Shown here: positions 52,321 to 61,390 of the stretch, piece by piece
How the letters are laid out: every line of letters starts with the position of its first letter
How positions within the stretch are numbered: position 1 is the first letter of the stretch
Origin: Dechloromonas sp. HYN0024
GTDB lineage: Bacteria > Pseudomonadota > Gammaproteobacteria > Burkholderiales > Rhodocyclaceae
NCBI RefSeq assembly: GCF_003441615.1
Contig: NZ_CP031842.1
Location: 1,754,501-1,818,500, forward strand
DNA: 64,000 bases
Reading direction: 5' to 3'
Notes under the pieces: generated by a model
Told to the model about the DNA's origin: nothing
Database searches by the model: none
What the model saw: the letters and a program-made list of their open reading frames with translations, nothing else
Made by a program: the position numbers and the translations under genes

Positions 52321-54657
52321 TCAGCCACCAAAGACCTTCCGTATTGCATCGAAGATCGACTTGATCGGCGACACTTCCACGTCCAGCGTCTTGATTCCAT
52401 CATCACCCTTGAACTCATCGTAGAGCCAGTCCCCGTCGACGAAGGAGATGCCCGACGGCGGCTTTCTTTCGGCCGGCGGCTTGCCGGACATGGCCTGGCG
52501 CATGTAGTCAATCCATATCGGCAGGGCCAGGGTCGCGCCGAATTCGCGGCCACCAAGCGACCTGGGCTGGTCGTACCCCATCCACGAAACGGCCACGACG
52601 TTGCCAGCGTAGCCGGCAAACCATCCATCGACGGCATCGCTCGTGGTACCGGTCTTGCCGGCCAGGTCGTTGCGTCCCAAACGCTGGGTCGCCACGGCGC
52701 CGGTACCGCTCCTGACCACCTCGCGTAGCATGCTGTCGATGATGAAAGCGTTGCGGGCATCGATGGCCCGTTGCTCTTCCTGCCTGACCGGCAGCGGTGG
52801 CGCCTCACTCAGCACGTTGCCACGGGCGTCGGTGACCTTCTGGATCAATCGTGGGCTGACCTTGAAGCCACCATTGGCGAATACCGCGTAGGCGCTGGCC
52901 AACTGCAAGGGGGTGACCGAGCCACTACCCAGCGTCATGGTCAGATTGGCCGGATGCTTGGCGACATCGAATCCGAAGCGCTGGAGATAATCGCGTCCAT
53001 ATTGCGGCGAGATGGCCTGCAGCAACCGGACGGCAACGACGTTCTTGGAACGTGCCAGGGCCTGACGAAGGCTGATCGGGCCAGCAAAGCCGTCGTCATT
53101 GCGGGGCTCCCAGGATTGTCCGTCAGCACCGCCAGGCAGTGAGATCGGCGCATCGTTAAGCAGCGTGGCCGGCGAGAAGCCCTTTTCGAGGGCGGCCGAA
53201 TAGACGAATGGCTTGATACTCGATCCCGGCTGACGCCAGGCGCTGGTGACATGGTTGAACTGATTGCGGGAAAATTCGAAACCACCGACCAGCGCCCGGT
53301 AGGAACCATCCTCGGCATTAAGGGCAACAAAAGCGGCAGCCACTTCCGGCATCTGGCTGATCGACCAGCGGCCCTTGCTGTCCTGACTGACGCGGATCAC
53401 CGAGCCGACCCGAATCCTGGCATCCATTTTGGCGTTCGCCTGCAAGGCTCGGGCGGCAAAACGCAGCCCCTCACCCTTGATCTCCAGCGTATCGCCGGAG
53501 GCAGGTTCGGCCCGTACGCGCTTGGCCGAGACTTCGGTGACGACAGCCGATATCAGGTTGTCACTGCTCGGATGTCTGGCCAAAATCCGGTCGATGGCTT
53601 CGTCACGTTCGTCTTCATTATCCGGCAGATCGACAAAACCCTCAGGACCCCGATAGCCATGGCGCTGGTCGTAGGCCAGCACATTACGCCGTACCGAGTC
53701 GTAAGCCGCATTCTGTTCGGCCTTGTCGAGCGTCGTATAGACATTGAAGCCCTGGGTATAAGCATCGCCCTTGTATTGGGCATAGAGTTCCTGGCGCACC
53801 ATCTCGGCGACATGATCGGCATGGGCCTCGAACTCCAGGCGGTGGCCGATGGTCAGTGCCTGGCTGACCGCCTCGTCATATTGCGCCTGAGTAATCTTTC
53901 CCAGATGCAACATGCGCTTCAATACCAGTTCCTGGCGAGCCTTGGCCCTGACCGGACTGACCGCCGGATTATGCTTGGCCGGGTTTTGCGGGATGCCGGC
54001 CAGCATGGCCGCTTCGGCCAGGGTCAGCTCCGGCAGGCGCTTTTTGAAATAGGTGCGGGCCGCGCTGGCAAAGCCATGGGTTCGCTGGCCAAGGTAGATC
54101 TGGTTCATGTAGAGCTCGAGGATCTGGTCCTTGGTCAAGGCCGATTCAATGCGGTACGCCATGACGACTTCAGTCAATTTACGCTTTAATGTTTTTTCCT
54201 GCGAAAGGAAGAAAGCGCGTGCCACCTGCATCGTGATCGTCGAGGCGCCCTGGCGAAAGCCGCCGCTCAGATCAGCCACCAATGCCCGCAAGACACCCCG
54301 GTAATCAACGCCACTGTGCTCGTAAAATCGCGCATCCTCGATCGCCAGCAGCGCATCCTTCAGTACCGTGGGGATTTCCTTGATCGGCGTGAAGTCCCGA
54401 TGTTCGTCTCCGAACTCGCCAAGCAGCGCCCCATCGGCCGTATAAATCCGCAAGGGAATCTTCGGGCGATAGTCAGTCACGACATCGAAGGCGGGCAGGT
54501 TGGGCATCACGGTGACAAGCATGGCGCCAAGCAGCGTGAACACCACCAGAATGCCGACGGCACTCAGCGCCACGAGGGTGCGCCGCAAGTCATGACGGTA
54601 ACTGGCCGTCGCAAAGGGCAAGGCAAGAAATTCGACGGCTGTTGAGAACAAGCTCAC
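52321..54657 (-). CDS. mrcA: Penicillin-binding protein 1A
   Basis: The 778-residue class A PBP starts at GTG 54657 behind CAGGAGTAG. It has one N-terminal TM (about residues 30-52) and a GT51 glycosyltransferase with catalytic Glu in LLAIEDARFYEHSGVDY plus GASTITMQ. An OB-like insert follows, then a transpeptidase with SxxK (QPGSSIKPF), SxN (ARSKNVVAVR) and KTG (LAGKTGTTSD). It polymerises and cross-links peptidoglycan using diaminopimelate-containing stems. Confidence 0.96.
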   Translation of the reverse strand: MSLFSTAVEFLALPFATASYRHDLRRTLVALSAVGILVVFTLLGAMLVTVMPNLPAFDVVTDYRPKIPLRIYTADGALLGEFGDEHRDFTPIKEIPTVLKDALLAIEDARFYEHSGVDYRGVLRALVADLSGGFRQGASTITMQVARAFFLSQEKTLKRKLTEVVMAYRIESALTKDQILELYMNQIYLGQRTHGFASAARTYFKKRLPELTLAEAAMLAGIPQNPAKHNPAVSPVRAKARQELVLKRMLHLGKITQAQYDEAVSQALTIGHRLEFEAHADHVAEMVRQELYAQYKGDAYTQGFNVYTTLDKAEQNAAYDSVRRNVLAYDQRHGYRGPEGFVDLPDNEDERDEAIDRILARHPSSDNLISAVVTEVSAKRVRAEPASGDTLEIKGEGLRFAARALQANAKMDARIRVGSVIRVSQDSKGRWSISQMPEVAAAFVALNAEDGSYRALVGGFEFSRNQFNHVTSAWRQPGSSIKPFVYSAALEKGFSPATLLNDAPISLPGGADGQSWEPRNDDGFAGPISLRQALARSKNVVAVRLLQAISPQYGRDYLQRFGFDVAKHPANLTMTLGSGSVTPLQLASAYAVFANGGFKVSPRLIQKVTDARGNVLSEAPPLPVRQEEQRAIDARNAFIIDSMLREVVRSGTGAVATQRLGRNDLAGKTGTTSDAVDGWFAGYAGNVVAVSWMGYDQPRSLGGREFGATLALPIWIDYMRQAMSGKPPAERKPPSGISFVDGDWLYDEFKGDDGIKTLDVEVSPIKSIFDAIRKVFGG

Positions 54658-54822
54658 GCCCTACTCCTGATTGAGGCACCACCCCGGGCGGCTGAAGGCG
54701 CTGGCAAGCCAGTCACCAAAAAGCGCAGTTTAGCCGCAACGGCAGCAGGAGGGTGGAGGACGATAAAGGTCGCAAAGTCCCGAAAATTCATCGAAATCAC
54801 GTCCCTACTACGTAGCAATGAA

Positions 54823-54858
54823 AAAGCCCGAAACCATTGATCAATGATTTCGGGCTTT
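54823..54858 (-). terminator. Strong terminator of tRNA-His
   Basis: AAAGCCCGAAA and TTTCGGGCTTT, joined by CATTGA/TCAATG, make an almost perfect 18-bp stem that ends in TTTTTC on the minus strand. It lies just beyond the CCA end of the tRNA-His fragment and marks the original chromosomal tRNA 3' flank. Confidence 0.85.
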
Positions 54859-54864
54859 AAATTC

Positions 54865-54913
54865 TGGGGCGACTGATGGGGCTCGAACCCACGACAACCG
54901 GAATCACAATCCG
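54865..54913 (-). pseudogene. 3' 49 nt of tRNA-His (probable integration att site)
   Basis: The minus strand reads, from the anticodon arm, CGGATTGTGATTCCG (anticodon GTG), then the variable region, a T arm with GTGGGTTCGAGCCCCAT, acceptor CAGTCGC, discriminator C and CCA. The D arm and 5' acceptor strand are missing: the sequence diverges at 54914. Fragments covering the anticodon loop to the 3' end are the usual core duplicated by tyrosine integrases. The intact tRNA gene should lie at the other end of the element; none is in this window. Confidence 0.85.
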
Positions 54914-54915
54914 AA

Positions 54916-54934
54916 ATTCGCGGTTCATGCGAAT
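54916..54934. repeat. Inverted repeat next to the att core
   Basis: ATTCGC and GCGAAT flank a 7-base spacer at the point where tRNA identity ends. It lies between the att core and the integrase gene and could be an integrase arm site or operator. Confidence 0.4.
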
Positions 54935-55038
54935 CGCTATTTGGCGTGTATTTTGACGTAATATATATCATGCAAAGTAGTTTTCCGGGACAAATCGGGG
55001 ACAGTGCGCCTCGGTTTTGCTTATCAAGGAATGGATCA

Positions 55039-56115
55039 ATGGCAACGTTCGAACAGCGAGAAAGCGGTTGGTGGCAAGCAAAGGTGCGGCGAAAGGGTCA
55101 TGCCGCGCAAAGCAAGACCTTTGAAAAGAGGAATGACGCTGAGGTATGGGCGCGAGATATTGAGAACAAAATGGACCTCGGCGTCTTTGCAAGTCGAAAA
55201 GAAGCGGAAAAAACGACGTTGAAGGAGGCCCTTGAGCGCTATCAAAAAGATGTAACTCCGAAAAAAAAAGGTGCGGCACAGGAAACGTACAGGATAAAAG
55301 CGTTGGCCATATCAAACCTCGGCCCACGATTCCTTGCCAGCATCCAGAGCAAGGATGTTGCCGTGTTTCGCGACAGCGAAGGGGCGCGCGGCCTAGCGCC
55401 ATCGTCAATCATAAAAGTCCTCGCATTGCTATCGCATCTTTTCGAGACTGCTCGGAAAGAATGGGGTATTGAGGTCGAAAATCCGGTCAAGGCGATCAAA
55501 AAACCAAAAGTAAATAATGCCCGCGATCGCAGGCTTTCCCCCGAAGAGTTGGATTATTTGCTAAACGCGCTGGACAACCCGGGCCCGTCAACGCAAGTCG
55601 AAGCTGGCGACCGGCGAAATGTTTGGACACCAAAAGTGGCAAGGTGGGCTATCGAAACGGCGATGCGGCAAAACGAGATTTTGTCACTGGACTGGAAGCA
55701 TGTTGACCTAGACAAGCGCACTGCCTTTTTGCCGGAAACAAAAACTGGAACAAGCCGCACAGTGCCACTTTCCAGTTCCGCTGCTGCGCTTCTGTTGGAA
55801 CCGGAGGGGGTGGCACGTCTACAACGCGGCAAAGTATTTCCGACAACAGCCTCGGCGATTAAGCAGTCATACAGCCGTGCAGTTGTCCGCGCGCGGAAAA
55901 AATACCTTGCCGACACCCTGGCGACCAGTTGCGAGCCGATCGATGGATTCCTCGAAGATCTGACATTCCATGATCTGCGGCACGAAGCAACCAGTCGCCT
56001 AGCTGAAAAGTTGCAGTTACATGAACTGATGCGCGTCACCGGACACAGAGATATGCGCATGCTTGCGCGGTACTACCACCCTCGCGCCGAGGATTTGGCA
56101 AAGAAATTGGGGTAG
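55039..56115 (+). CDS. int: Tyrosine recombinase/integrase
   Basis: The ATG at 55039 (AAGGA upstream) gives 358 residues. The N-terminal arm-binding region is MATFEQRESGWWQAKVRRKG. The catalytic residues are all visible: Arg210 (ETAMRQNEIL), Lys235 (PETKTGTSR), His311/Arg314 (FHDLRHEATS), His336 (VTGHRDM) and Tyr345 or 346 (ARYYHPRAE). The gene is AT-richer than its neighbours, with runs such as nine consecutive A. It starts 125 bases from the tRNA-His remnant, the classic integrase-at-att layout of an island or prophage remnant. Confidence 0.95.
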   Translation: MATFEQRESGWWQAKVRRKGHAAQSKTFEKRNDAEVWARDIENKMDLGVFASRKEAEKTTLKEALERYQKDVTPKKKGAAQETYRIKALAISNLGPRFLASIQSKDVAVFRDSEGARGLAPSSIIKVLALLSHLFETARKEWGIEVENPVKAIKKPKVNNARDRRLSPEELDYLLNALDNPGPSTQVEAGDRRNVWTPKVARWAIETAMRQNEILSLDWKHVDLDKRTAFLPETKTGTSRTVPLSSSAAALLLEPEGVARLQRGKVFPTTASAIKQSYSRAVVRARKKYLADTLATSCEPIDGFLEDLTFHDLRHEATSRLAEKLQLHELMRVTGHRDMRMLARYYHPRAEDLAKKLG

Positions 56116-56298
56116 TGGAAATCTAAGGAGCTGCTTATCCGCGTAGGCCAAAGCACGTGCATTGCCACTGCCACATCCGCTTGTTGATGATGGGCAAGGA
56201 AAATAGGTGATCGTTCTGGAGTGCTCCTGACTGGCAAGTCGGCGGCTGTCAGTAAAATTGCACTCGCCAACGAGTTTAATGTGTAGAAGCCGCGACCC

Positions 56299-56341
56299 GA
56301 TCTGACAGTTTCACGCTTTAACGGTGCCTAATTGTCAGATC
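56299..56341. repeat. Perfect 9-bp inverted repeat GATCTGACA/TGTCAGATC
   Basis: The arms are separated by 25 bases, downstream of galU copy 2 (minus strand) and 184 bases after the integrase stop. No U-tract follows. The remainder of 56116-56379 holds no recognisable gene. Confidence 0.55.
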
Positions 56342-56379
56342 AAATTCAGGTTTGTGACTTTGGTTGCATTGCAGTAGGT

Positions 56380-57279
56380 TCAGTTCTGTTCCATACCATC
56401 GACAGGGGCTCCCGCCAGCAACTCCCTCAGGTAGCCCGAAAACCCTGCACCGACCTCATGATGACGCAGGCCCAATGCCACGGTCGCCTGCAGATAGCCA
56501 AGTTTGGAGCCACAGTCATATCGGGTACCGGCATAGCGATAAGCCAGCACCTGCTCTTCCGTCAGCAAACAGGCAATGCCGTCAGTAAGCTGGATTTCAC
56601 CGCCCGAACCTTTGCCGATCCGCTCGAGATGATGAAAAATACGTGGCGTCAAGATATAACGGCCAACAACACCCAATGTCGAGGGTGCCTCCTCGGCCTT
56701 CGGCTTCTCGACAATTGCCTCGATGCGCTCGAGACGATCAGTCACCGCAGCACTCCTGACAATGCCATAACTCTTCGTCTCGCTGCGCGGCACATCCTGA
56801 ACACCGATAACTGAACATCGATAGTAATCGTAAACCTCAGTCATCTGGCGCATGACCGATGGCTGCCCATCAAGCAAGTCATCAGCCAGAATCACCGCAA
56901 ACGGCTCATCGCCGATGACCGGCCTTGCGCATAACACGGCATGACCGAGGCCAAGTGCTTCAGCCTGCCGGATATAGATGCAGTTGATATTGGCTGGAAT
57001 CATGCTGCGGACAAACTCCAGCATTTCGGTCTTGCCGCGTGCCGCCAACTCGGTTTCCAGTTCGTAAGCCTTGTCGAAATGATCCTCGATGGCGCGCTTT
57101 GACCGACCGGTAACAAAGACCATATCGGTAATACCCGCCGCCACCGCCTCTTCAACGGCGTACTGGATCAGCGGCTTGTCGACGATAGGCAGCATTTCCT
57201 TCGGACTGGCCTTGGTTGCCGGCAAGAAACGAGTGCCCATGCCAGCCACAGGGAAGACAGCTTTTTTGATTTTTTTCAT
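56380..57279 (-). CDS. galU: UTP-glucose-1-phosphate uridylyltransferase, copy 2
   Basis: From the ATG at 57279 (299 residues) the protein has the same signatures as copy 1 ([30 protein letters not shown]). The first 66 aligned residues are identical and the rest is about 80% alike by eye. The C-terminus is longer ([18 protein letters not shown]). It lies beside a PilZ gene, divergent from the eps operon, so it probably supplies UDP-glucose for the exopolysaccharide. A TTG-type longer start exists but lacks support. Confidence 0.94.
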   Translation of the reverse strand: MKKIKKAVFPVAGMGTRFLPATKASPKEMLPIVDKPLIQYAVEEAVAAGITDMVFVTGRSKRAIEDHFDKAYELETELAARGKTEMLEFVRSMIPANINCIYIRQAEALGLGHAVLCARPVIGDEPFAVILADDLLDGQPSVMRQMTEVYDYYRCSVIGVQDVPRSETKSYGIVRSAAVTDRLERIEAIVEKPKAEEAPSTLGVVGRYILTPRIFHHLERIGKGSGGEIQLTDGIACLLTEEQVLAYRYAGTRYDCGSKLGYLQATVALGLRHHEVGAGFSGYLRELLAGAPVDGMEQN

Positions 57280-57343
57280 TTTCTCAACAAACAGGAGAGT
57301 GATCTGATGGTTCGACCGCAATAACTCAAGCGAACCGAGACAA

Positions 57344-57745
57344 TTAAATAACACCCGCTTTCATTGCCTCGCAATCGTGCAACTGGCGAAGCAATGCCGG
57401 CATATCCCTATCCAGCAGTTGGGGAACGCCGAGATTCATTTCGATGACTTTCTCCAGCGCCAGGCGCGCCGCAACCTCAACATTCCTGAACTCAATGCCC
57501 AGCAGTTGCCGACGCTGACTGACGACTACCCCCCTGAAAATCACCTGCCCGGGCAAGTTCCCGATCAGCAGGTTCAATTCACATGGCTCGCCCAGCCGAC
57601 AGTCAAGCTCCTCCGCGGCCCGGATCAATACCCCGCTTGCCGAAAGATCGACCACCGTACCGTTGTGTTCGATGTTTCCGATCACAATATGGGCGGAGGT
57701 ATGAAACGGAAAGCGGGGCGAACGTCGGCGCTCCAGCAAAGACAT
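57344..57745 (-). CDS. PilZ domain protein
   Basis: The ATG at 57745 (GGAG upstream) gives 133 residues. The c-di-GMP-binding pattern is present: [11 protein letters not shown] (RxxxR) and [11 protein letters not shown] (DxSxxG). It is followed, on the same strand, by galU copy 2, 64 bases on. A c-di-GMP receptor beside an exopolysaccharide operon suggests control of production, which is inference. Confidence 0.88.
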   Translation of the reverse strand: MSLLERRRSPRFPFHTSAHIVIGNIEHNGTVVDLSASGVLIRAAEELDCRLGEPCELNLLIGNLPGQVIFRGVVVSQRRQLLGIEFRNVEVAARLALEKVIEMNLGVPQLLDRDMPALLRQLHDCEAMKAGVI

Positions 57746-58158
57746 ATCAATACTCCGGAATACGAATCTCGGTAACTTTGCCACGTCACTGTTGCAGGGT
57801 TCTTTCATTCAGCGTTCCAGAAGGCCACCATCGCCCCGTCTTTGCCCTGACCTATGCGCGGCCAGATTACCGAAATACACGAAACATGCGGACCGGCAAG
57901 GACTGGGCGGGCAAAATTCCGCCTCCCGTCGTTATTGACCAGTCCGTCAGGTAGAAGCGCCATCCGGCCTGACTGCGGAGGGCATTTTCTCGGAAAATTG
58001 CGTCTCAACAAGCTGTCTCCGGCGGGCCGAAAATCCGGTTTTTCCCTGAAACCAGCGTGAAACAATGTTCTCGCGGCTTTCATCTTACTGACACTTTTCT
58101 TTCGCACAATGCACGGCCGGAATGTTCCATGGCTCCACTCCACTAAGGATTTCTCCCC
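57746..58158. promoter_or_regulatory. Divergent regulatory region between pilZ-galU2 and epsD
   Basis: The 413 bases hold no gene. A palindrome ATTTTC-TCG-GAAAAT (57984-57998) is the clearest element. No confident sigma-70 or sigma-54 promoter could be placed; a partial GG-N10-GC match near 57890-57905 is too poor to call. Confidence 0.4.
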
Positions 58159-59100
58159 ATGCATTTGCCGTTTACGCCCAAGCTTCTCGCGATCCTGGTT
58201 ACCACTGCCACTGCCCTGACCCTTGCCGGCTGCGACAAGGCCGACAGCAGCAAAACAGCGACCCAGGTTGCGGCCAAAGTAAATGGCACGGAGATTTCTG
58301 TCCATCAGATCAACACCATCCTGACGAGAGCTTCCGGCGTCACCAACGAGAATGCGCCCCAGGCCCGCAAAGAAATCCTTGACCGCCTGATCGACCAGGA
58401 ACTGGTTGTCGGGCAAGCCATGGCCAAGAAACTGGACCGTACGCCGGAAACCCTCAGCGCCATCGAAGCGGCTCGCCGCGAAGTGCTTTCCCGCGCCTAT
58501 CTGGAGCAGGTTTCCGCCACTGCCGCCAAACCTTCAGCCGATGAAATTAAGCATTACTTCGACGAGAACCCCAACCTGTTTTCGAAGCGCCGCATCTACA
58601 ACATTCAGGAACTCTCGATCAACAAGAGCTCCGGCTCGATGGACGGCCTAAAGGAATTTGCCAGCACCGGCAAGTCCATGGAAGAAATAGCCATCTGGCT
58701 GAAGGCCCACAACCTTCAGACAAAGGGCGGCGCCAGTACCCGTCCGGCAGAACAGATCCCGCTCGAATTGCTGCCTAAAATCGCCACCATGAAAGACGGG
58801 CAAACCAGCATCATCGACACCCCGCAAGTCATGGTCGTCCTCCGATTGGTCAGTTCCCAGTCTGCCCCGGTCGACGAAAGCACCGCCAAGCCGGTCATCG
58901 AGCAATATCTGCAAACCCAGCGCAAAAACAAGGCCGTCGCCGACGAAATGAAACGATTGAAGGAAGGCGCCAAGATCGAATTTGTCGGCGACTTTGCAAA
59001 GCCGGCGACCGCAGCCGCGCCAGCCAAGGAAACCCCCGTTGCAGACAACAAGGCCCCCCCCGGCAACGCCCTCGAAAAGGGCGTCGCCGGTCTCAAGTGA
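58159..59100 (+). CDS. epsD: EpsD-family peptidyl-prolyl cis-trans isomerase lipoprotein
   Basis: The 313-residue protein has a lipobox LAGC (Cys25) and a SurA-like helical N-terminal region (NGTEISVHQINTILTRASG, RLIDQELVVGQAMAKK). A partial parvulin-type segment and a Pro/Ala-rich tail follow. Its length and position at the head of epsE-F-G-xrtB-epsI match EpsD of the methanolan-type cluster. It likely assists folding of exported components in the periplasm. Confidence 0.88.
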   Translation: MHLPFTPKLLAILVTTATALTLAGCDKADSSKTATQVAAKVNGTEISVHQINTILTRASGVTNENAPQARKEILDRLIDQELVVGQAMAKKLDRTPETLSAIEAARREVLSRAYLEQVSATAAKPSADEIKHYFDENPNLFSKRRIYNIQELSINKSSGSMDGLKEFASTGKSMEEIAIWLKAHNLQTKGGASTRPAEQIPLELLPKIATMKDGQTSIIDTPQVMVVLRLVSSQSAPVDESTAKPVIEQYLQTQRKNKAVADEMKRLKEGAKIEFVGDFAKPATAAAPAKETPVADNKAPPGNALEKGVAGLK

Positions 59101-59132
59101 CCGGCCTAGCTCACCCCCTGGAAAAAACAGTT

Positions 59133-59942
59133 ATGGCAATGGCCCTCAATCGCCTGCTCGCGTTCGTTTGTCTGCTCGTGTCGACAACGCTTGTCATGGC
59201 CGACAATCGAACGGATTTCGACTACAAACTGGGACAAGGCGATGCCATCCGGATTGTCGTCTTTCAGAACCCCGACCTGACACTCGACACCCGTGTCTCA
59301 GAAAGCGGCTCCATTACCTACCCCCTGATTGGCACTGTGCAAATCGGCGGGCTCACTATTGAAGCGGCCGAAAAGCAGATTGCCAAAGGTCTCAAGGATG
59401 GCGGATTCGTCCAGCAACCACAGGTCAATATCGTCCTCGTTCAGGTTCGCGGCAATCAGATTTCCGTACTCGGTCAGGTTAACCGCCCCGGACGCTTCCC
59501 CCTCGAAACGTCCAATACCCGCCTTTCCGATGCCCTTGCCATGGCCGGCGGCATTGCCCCTACCGGGGGCGATACCATTATTATCACCGGGATCCGCGAA
59601 GGAAAAGCTTTCCGCCGCGAAATCGATTTCACCGCCATCTACATTGCCAGCGAGAACCAGAACGACATTCCAGTAACAGCCGGTGACGTCATCTACATCC
59701 ATCGCGCCCCCATGTATTACATCTATGGCGAAGCGCAGCGCTCCGGGTCTTACCGCATAGAGCGCAACATGACTGTTCAGCAGGCCCTGGCCCAGGGTGG
59801 CGGCATGACCATGCGCGGTACCGAATACCGCATCCGCATACACCGCCGCGGCACCGACGGAAAGATCACCAAGCTGTCACCGGACATGGCCGAACCCATT
59901 CTCGCCGACGACGTCATCTATGTCCGTGAAAGCCTCTTTTAA
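59133..59942 (+). CDS. epsE: Polysaccharide export protein EpsE (Wza/OPX-like)
   Basis: The ATG at 59133 gives 269 residues with a Sec signal (ALNRLLAFVCLLVSTTLVMA); a GTG at 59097 overlapping epsD would put extra residues before it. The polysaccharide-export domain (DYKLGQGDAIRIVVFQNPDL) and two SLBB-like repeats (ISVLGQVNRPGRFPL and YYIYGEAQRSGSYRI) are visible. It forms the outer-membrane or periplasmic export channel for the polymer. Confidence 0.92.
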   Translation: MAMALNRLLAFVCLLVSTTLVMADNRTDFDYKLGQGDAIRIVVFQNPDLTLDTRVSESGSITYPLIGTVQIGGLTIEAAEKQIAKGLKDGGFVQQPQVNIVLVQVRGNQISVLGQVNRPGRFPLETSNTRLSDALAMAGGIAPTGGDTIIITGIREGKAFRREIDFTAIYIASENQNDIPVTAGDVIYIHRAPMYYIYGEAQRSGSYRIERNMTVQQALAQGGGMTMRGTEYRIRIHRRGTDGKITKLSPDMAEPILADDVIYVRESLF

Positions 59943-59954
59943 GGTCGCCCAGCC

Positions 59955-61379
59955 ATGACCCTGCAACAATTTCTCATCATTCTCTGGGCCCGCCGCAAGC
60001 TGGTTCTGGCGATTTTCGTGATTTGCGTGCTCGGCACGACCGTGGTCACCTTTTTACTGCCCGAGGAATACACCGCCAGCACCGCAGTCCTGCTCGACGT
60101 CAAATCACCGGACCCTATTGCCGGAACGGTTCTTCCTGGACTTATGGCACCTGGCTACATGGCTACTCAGGTGGACATCATCAATAGCGAGCGCGTTGCC
60201 ATGCGTGTCGTCAAGACACTGCAACTTGACGAAAACCCGACCATCAAGCAGCAATGGCTAGTAGCCACCGAAGGTAAAGGCCAGGTTGGTCCCTGGCTTT
60301 CGCAATTGCTGCAAAAGAAGCTGTCAGTAAAACCATCCCACGACAGCAATGTGATCGCCATCAGCTATTCCGGTGCCAATCCCGCCTTCGCCGCCAGCCT
60401 TGCCAACGCGTTTGCTCAAGCCTACATCGACGTGAATCTTGAACTGCGCATCGAACCGGCGCGACAGAGTGCCCTGTGGTTCGACAGCCAGGTCAAGCTC
60501 GCCCGTGAACGCCTAGACACTGCTCAAGCAGCACTTTCCGATTTCCAGCAAAAATCCGGGATCATAGCTACCGACGAACGCTTGGACTATGAGACTCAGA
60601 AATTAAACGAACTCTCTACCCAGTTGACTACCGCTCAAGCCCAAGGAACCGACTCATCCAGCAAACGTCATGCCGGTCAGGCAGATACCTTGCCGGAAGT
60701 CATGCAAAGCGGACTCATCAGCCAACTCAAGGCTGACATCGCTCGTCTGGAAGCAAAACAGAAGGATCTTGCCGGCAATATCGGCGAAAACCATCCCCAA
60801 TACAAGCGCTCCTCTGCTGAACTGGCCGAACTCAAGAGCAGGATGAACGCCGAAATAGATCGCATCAGTAGCTCGATTGGCACTGCCGGCACCATCAGCA
60901 AGCAAAAAGGCGTCGAACTTGTTGCTTCAGTTGCTGCACAGAAGGCCAAAATTCTTGAGTTGAAGAAACAACGGGACGAAATCAGTCTGCTGGTACGTGA
61001 AGTGGAAACCGCTCAGCGTGCCTTCGAAGCTGTCGGGCAGCGGACAACCCAGACGCGCCTAGAATCTCAAAGCATTCAGACCAACGTATCGGTCCTCAAC
61101 CCGGCCAATGAGCCTTTGAAGGCATCCAAGCCACGAGTAATACTGAATATATTGGTGTCTATATTAGCCGGCATGCTGTTAGGTGTTGGTGCGGCGATGA
61201 TCGCCGAACTAGCGCATCGCCGCGTACGCTCGCCGGAAGATCTGATCCAGGCACTGAACCTTCCGGTTCTCGCCATCTTTGAACCGGAAGCCAGTGATCG
61301 AAACTGGCTGCAATTCTGGCAGCACCTGCCAGGTCGCCTGCCCCGACTCTTTCCCTTCCGCCGCCCGCGAACAGCCTGA
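59955..61379 (+). CDS. epsF: Chain length determinant protein EpsF (Wzz-like)
   Basis: The 474-residue protein has TM1 (LVLAIFVICVLGTTVVTFLL), a Wzz domain, long coiled coils (residues 170-380), and TM2 (ILNILVSILAGMLLGVGAAM, about 395-415) with a short cytoplasmic tail. It is a polysaccharide co-polymerase without a fused kinase; the separate EpsG is encoded next. It sets chain length or assembly of the export complex. Confidence 0.92.
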   Translation: MTLQQFLIILWARRKLVLAIFVICVLGTTVVTFLLPEEYTASTAVLLDVKSPDPIAGTVLPGLMAPGYMATQVDIINSERVAMRVVKTLQLDENPTIKQQWLVATEGKGQVGPWLSQLLQKKLSVKPSHDSNVIAISYSGANPAFAASLANAFAQAYIDVNLELRIEPARQSALWFDSQVKLARERLDTAQAALSDFQQKSGIIATDERLDYETQKLNELSTQLTTAQAQGTDSSSKRHAGQADTLPEVMQSGLISQLKADIARLEAKQKDLAGNIGENHPQYKRSSAELAELKSRMNAEIDRISSSIGTAGTISKQKGVELVASVAAQKAKILELKKQRDEISLLVREVETAQRAFEAVGQRTTQTRLESQSIQTNVSVLNPANEPLKASKPRVILNILVSILAGMLLGVGAAMIAELAHRRVRSPEDLIQALNLPVLAIFEPEASDRNWLQFWQHLPGRLPRLFPFRRPRTA

Positions 61380-61390
61380 GCACGAACCTC

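Noticed and set aside
54865..54913. Functional tRNA-His gene
   Set aside because: The D arm and 5' acceptor strand are missing, so it cannot fold as a tRNA; it is treated as an att remnant.
57890..57910. Sigma-54 promoter upstream of epsD (GG-N10-GC match)
   Set aside because: Only the GG and GC dinucleotides fit; the flanking TGGCAC/TTGC consensus is not met and the distance to epsD is about 250 bases.
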